Below, one piece after another: positions 4,404 through 6,650 of a stretch of 6,650 nt of DNA (its first letter is position 1; the number at the start of each line of letters is the position of its first letter). The DNA lies in contig CAUHML010000170.1 of NCBI GenBank assembly GCA_959606905.1, forward strand, positions 1 through 6,650, in the 5' to 3' direction. The stretch comes from an uncultured Bacteroides sp. Its GTDB lineage: Bacteria; Bacteroidota; Bacteroidia; Bacteroidales; Bacteroidaceae. Under the pieces are notes generated by a model. It made no database searches. It had not been told where the DNA came from and saw only the letters and a program-made list of their open reading frames with translations. The position numbers and the translations under genes are program-made.

Positions 4404-5570
4404 ATTATCTAAAATCTTTCTTATGGCTTCATCAGCATGTTTTCTCATAATTCTGACATAATTAAAGATCGGTCTATTGGATTTCATGCTTTGGCCTATA
4501 CAATACTCCAACGTTTCCAATGGTATGCCCAGTTCAAAACCATGTTGGACAAAGGATTTCCGGGCTGAATAATATACGACATGCGATTCTACCTCCAGCC
4601 TCTCCCCTAACCTTATAATTTCTTTTGTTACATAGTTACGAAAATTAGGATAAGAATATTTATAACCAAAATCAAGCTTTCCATTACGTCCCATCCATCT
4701 TTTGATAATCGGTTTTGCTTCCTCAGGAATAGTGAAGCTAATCTTCATATCACCTTTCTTTGTGTTTTTGGATTTTTCACGTACATATTCCATAATTTTC
4801 GCATCTTTGAAATTGTATTGCATCAAGTCCATCAGATTGATACCTCCTAGATAATACGAAAGCATGAACACATCCCTGGCAACACGCTGAGACTTCTCTT
4901 TTATCTCCGCATCCCTTATCTTCTTTACGTCAGCTACCGAGATATCACGCTCTTTGGGCATTCCTGCTGGTCTTTCATAATATTCAAAAGGATGCGTGTC
5001 ATATGATACCTTCTTATCCCTTATTGCTTGATTGATTATTGCCTTCAAATGTGCCATGTGCATACCACAAGTAACAGGAGCCAGCCTTCGGACATTCTTT
5101 AGATAAATATCAAAGTCCTTTATGGTCCGGGGAGTAATTCCATCAAGCATTATATCATATTTGACAAACTCAATGAAGTAATCACTCGCCCTTTGATATA
5201 AGGAGGCAGTGGTCCTTCTCCCCTCTTTAATCAAATTCTGCATATAGTCAGCCGAAGCGACACTATAAGAGATGGCTCCCTGCTTTACCGAGGACAAGTA
5301 TTCGACAAGTTGGGTACAAGTATAGGATGATGTGTTTATCTTATCCAAGGCATCCTGATATGAATTAAGTATTCCACGTAATTTAGCATTGACATGTGCG
5401 GCATCAGGAACACCTACCACCTGCCCTCCTTTAAAATTAGCAGTATTATCTATTTCAAATCGGGTAACGATGTATCTTGTTTCCTGTTTATGACCAATTG
5501 CGATACGAATTCTGTGTTTGCCGTTTTTCAGCACCTTGGCCGGAACAACGGCGGCTTTAAGAGTTGTCAT
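4395..5570 (-). CDS. Phage-type tyrosine recombinase (integrase), Bacteroidetes subfamily
   Basis: The 391-residue protein has an N-terminal arm-binding part (1 to about 65), a SAM-like core-binding domain (about 82-185) and a catalytic domain (about 205-385). The nucleophile is Tyr371 in IFNYVRI, and the second catalytic arginine is Arg337 in YSARKSF. A beta-hairpin lysine is available in the K-rich stretch 267-272. Several usual residues are replaced: the first arginine position carries Asn245 (LGGINLMDL), the HxxR histidine is Tyr334, and the LGH histidine is Gln360 (CIGQ). Loss of the first arginine is known in IntDOT of CTnDOT, and this motif set looks like a coherent Bacteroidetes subfamily, so I expect activity. 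It catalyses integration and excision of the element, and its 5' end faces the tRNA-Ala 3' end 134 bases away. No clear promoter or Shine-Dalgarno site was found. Confidence 0.93.
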   Translation of the reverse strand: MTTLKAAVVPAKVLKNGKHRIRIAIGHKQETRYIVTRFEIDNTANFKGGQVVGVPDAAHVNAKLRGILNSYQDALDKINTSSYTCTQLVEYLSSVKQGAISYSVASADYMQNLIKEGRRTTASLYQRASDYFIEFVKYDIMLDGITPRTIKDFDIYLKNVRRLAPVTCGMHMAHLKAIINQAIRDKKVSYDTHPFEYYERPAGMPKERDISVADVKKIRDAEIKEKSQRVARDVFMLSYYLGGINLMDLMQYNFKDAKIMEYVREKSKNTKKGDMKISFTIPEEAKPIIKRWMGRNGKLDFGYKYSYPNFRNYVTKEIIRLGERLEVESHVVYYSARKSFVQHGFELGIPLETLEYCIGQSMKSNRPIFNYVRIMRKHADEAIRKILDNLK

Positions 5571-5591
5571 AATTGTTCTGGATTCGTTTTA

Positions 5592-5627
5592 GACAAGTTC
5601 TTTTTGCCAAAAGTGGCACAAACTGTC
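5592..5627. repeat. Nested inverted repeat upstream of the integrase gene
   Basis: TGCCA (5605-5609) and TGGCA (5614-5618) are a perfect inner dyad around AAAG. GACAAGTT (5592-5599) and AACTGTC (5621-5627) form an imperfect outer pair. On the plus strand nine T follow almost at once, giving a terminator-like profile, but no plus-strand gene leads into it. It lies 22 bases before the integrase ATG, so an operator, a leader hairpin or a recombinase/excisionase site are the main options. Confidence 0.35.
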
Positions 5628-5670
5628 TTTTTTTTATCCAAAAACGAAAGCTGGAGAAGCTTAAGAAAGC

Positions 5671-5699
5671 ACAAACCCCTCTGAAACAGAGAGGTTTGT
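5671..5699 (-). terminator. Intrinsic terminator of the tRNA-Ala transcript
   Basis: As minus-strand RNA the arms (5687-5699 and 5671-5683) form 13 base pairs with one U-G wobble and a UUU loop. On the plus strand that wobble would be a C-A mismatch, so the minus strand is the functional one. It starts four bases after the tRNA discriminator base and is followed by a modest T-rich stretch. Confidence 0.7.
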
Positions 5700-5703
5700 A
5701 AAG

Positions 5704-5745
5704 TGGAGCATGCGAGACTCGAACTCGCCACCTTTAGACTGCCAG
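5704..5745. other. Predicted attachment-site region (3' half of tRNA-Ala)
   Basis: An integrase gene pointing away from the 3' end of an intact tRNA, with phage genes beyond it, indicates that this tRNA end is one boundary of the element. Integrases usually cross over within the T-arm or anticodon-stem sequence. The other copy is not in this window: no second match to the tRNA 3' half was found here, so the exact core cannot be defined. Confidence 0.45.
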
Positions 5746-5777
5746 TCTAACGCTCTAGCCAGATGAGCTAATACCCC
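5704..5777 (-). tRNA. tRNA-Ala (anticodon GGC)
   Basis: The 74-nt cloverleaf folds fully: acceptor GGGGTAT/ATGCTCC, D stem GCTC/GAGC, anticodon stem TTAGA/TCTAA with loop CTGGCAG (anticodon GGC, reading GCC), five-base variable loop, and T stem GCGAG/CTCGC with loop TTCGAGT. The third acceptor pair is G3-U70, the main alanine identity element, and the discriminator base is A. CCA is not encoded. The 3' end faces the integrase start, the usual geometry when a tRNA gene is the attachment site. Confidence 0.96.
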
Positions 5778-5794
5778 GAGAAATAATAACGATG

Positions 5795-5824
5795 CAAAGA
5801 TACATAGAAAATCAATACTACAAA
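5795..5824 (-). promoter_or_regulatory. Promoter of tRNA-Ala
   Basis: On the minus strand, TTTG (5821-5824), 18 bases, then a perfect TATCTTTG -7 box (5795-5802). Transcription would begin around 5788, about ten bases before the mature tRNA 5' end at 5777. The 18-base spacer is one base shorter than usual. Confidence 0.65.
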
Positions 5825-5949
5825 GCTTTTGAGAAAGTTTTTTTCATGTGAACAAAAAATTTTATTTATCACTTTTGCATCAAAGAGTTACTGTTGCGTA
5901 AAATTGTTAACCAATAGTTGACCAAGTTTAATAGCACATAATAAGCAAA

Positions 5950-5978
5950 TAGCCCCGACTTATCACAAGTCAGGGCTA
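5950..5978 (-). terminator. Minus-strand intrinsic terminator upstream of the tRNA promoter
   Basis: Read as minus-strand RNA, the arms 5967-5978 and 5950-5961 form a 12-bp G+C-rich stem with one U-G wobble that would be a C-A mismatch on the plus strand. The loop has five bases and UUUGCUU follows. It would end leftward transcripts coming from 5980 or beyond, yet no clear minus-strand gene ends just to its right; the gene ending at 6596 has its own terminator. Confidence 0.65.
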
Positions 5979-6414
5979 CCTAAATTTATAAATTTAAAGT
6001 TTTTATGAAAAATCATTGTTGTATCAATGCCTGTACACCATCGGCACAACAATAATCACAATAGTTACATAAACACACGTTCTAACTTAATTGTTCAAAC
6101 AACATAAATTCTTTTTCCTTTTATGTTTGCCATATTACACAAAGGACAAAGGGAAAAACATTCAATGGATCTGCTACTCAAGCACCGGAAACAGAGAAGA
6201 ACCAAAGGAATCTAACAAGACTTCAATGGCAAATATATTATAGACAAAAAATCACTATAAATTTATGTAACTAACCTCTGTTTATACAGAAGACTTCATT
6301 GGTGAGTTTACGATGTATTCAGCTAATGAATAACAACTATATGTCAAAAATGTACAGAATGGAAAGAAAAATTATACTGAAGCATCTTATAAAAAAGAAT
6401 CATCGCTCAATCGG
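5979..6414. other. A+T-rich stretch with no recognisable gene
   Basis: I see no supported coding region here. A 30-codon plus-strand frame (6123-6215, MFAILHKGQ...) and a 25-codon one (about 6341-6418) are open but look random or degraded. AAGACTTCA(A/T)TGG occurs twice (about 6219 and 6291). A lone TATGTTTG at 6122-6129 lacks a -33 partner. The stretch lies in the presumed host flank of the prophage and may be decayed genes. Confidence 0.4.
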
Positions 6415-6552
6415 ATGAAACCTGACATTATCCATATCAGCCCGGCAAAAAGCATGAAGGGAGAAATATACCGGAAATTCCTAGAAGAGAAAGAAATATT
6501 TATGTCCGCCAATAACGAACTCACCATAAATATAATCAAGGGTTGTATTTGA
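6415..6552 (+). pseudogene. Possible 45-codon relic, faintly CHAT-like
   Basis: The frame reads MKPDIIHISPAKS, then a charged stretch and SANNELTINIIKG. Overlap of its ATG with the stop of the short frame before it (ATGA-type) and non-random composition suggest decayed coding sequence. KPDIIHIS is the kind of strand that precedes the catalytic histidine-glycine pair in CHAT peptidases, but the HG itself is absent (PAK instead) and there is no cysteine box. I hold this weakly; it could be chance. Confidence 0.25.
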
Positions 6553-6573
6553 CAACTCTGTGATTGACTAGGC

Positions 6574-6604
6574 AAAAAGAGGTGTAAAAGTTGTCTTAAA
6601 CCTC
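6574..6604 (-). terminator. Terminator of the leftward gene at the right edge
   Basis: On the minus strand, 11-nt arms (6594-6604 and 6579-6589) pair with a single internal mismatch and a CAAC loop, followed by five U (6574-6578). The stem includes the stop codon of the minus-strand frame ending at 6596, which supports that frame as a real gene end. Confidence 0.6.
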
Positions 6605-6650
6605 CTCTATCGGCTTGGACCAAACTTCCTCTTTCGTTTCTTTACACATT
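6596..6650 (-). CDS. C-terminal tail of a leftward gene entering from the right edge
   Basis: About 18 codons are visible, ending in KETKEEVWSKPIEEV and TAA at 6596-6598, with a terminator hairpin overlapping the stop. The charged, non-repetitive tail looks like a real protein end but is too short to identify. An ATG at 6649 is at the very edge and need not be the start. It is probably a host chromosomal gene beyond the prophage. Confidence 0.45.
   Translation of the reverse strand, partial: MCKETKEEVWSKPIEEV

Noticed and set aside
5394..5684. Plus-strand 96-codon frame over the integrase start
   Set aside because: It is antisense to the integrase coding sequence and to its leader dyad, with no start signals.
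6387..6623. Minus-strand 78-codon frame near the right edge
   Set aside because: It starts at TTG, lies opposite the 6415-6552 frame, and runs through the terminator and the tail of the better-supported minus-strand gene in another frame.

Overview
The window looks like the right-hand end of a prophage (or a closely related integrative element) of a Bacteroidales host such as Bacteroides, Phocaeicola or Parabacteroides. The evidence is sigma-ABfr-type promoters (TTTG, about 19 bases, TAnnTTTG), mostly weak Shine-Dalgarno sites, a GH108 endolysin and small lysis proteins of the type seen in Bacteroides phages, and a Bacteroidetes-type tyrosine recombinase beside a tRNA-Ala gene.

Layout, left to right. 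Positions 1-17 hold the first codons of a leftward gene. Positions 30-350 form a control region with a short palindrome, repeated TTCTACC sites, a near-consensus rightward promoter and, about 15 bases past its -7 box, a very strong intrinsic terminator. A second -7 box lies 40 bases before the first lysis gene. Positions 382-1784 are a compact, overlapping rightward lysis cassette: a one-TM coiled-coil protein (possible holin), a GH108 muramidase, and a lipoprotein that also has a C-terminal membrane helix (possible one-piece spanin). A strong hairpin follows. Positions 1832-2192 are a scar: a frameshifted tyrosine-recombinase C-terminus on the minus strand abuts the headless C-terminus of a phage protein on the plus strand.

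Positions 2241-3908 hold a visibly A+T-richer cargo operon: an Orc1/Cdc6-like AAA ATPase, a 51-residue protein resembling the Cse60 fold, and a 40-50-residue membrane peptide whose end lies inside a perfect terminator hairpin. Neither small gene is obvious because both are short. Positions 3965-4171 carry a promoter, an extensively base-paired RNA of about 150 nt whose 5' end is inside its closing helix, and a terminator-like hairpin, followed by a 69-residue ORF. This could be a standalone ncRNA or a regulatory leader of that ORF. The 69-residue ORF converges with, and overlaps by 9 bp, the integrase gene (5570 to 4395, minus).

The integrase start faces the 3' end of an intact tRNA-Ala(GGC), the probable attachment site, so DNA to the right is probably host chromosome. 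That flank has two minus-strand terminators, the C-terminal tail of a leftward gene entering from the right edge, possible short relics, and otherwise no recognisable gene.

The best candidates for something undescribed are the ATPase / Cse60-like / membrane-peptide operon, in the usual prophage cargo position between lysis and integration genes, and the structured RNA plus 69-residue ORF next to it. No function can be proved from this sequence alone.
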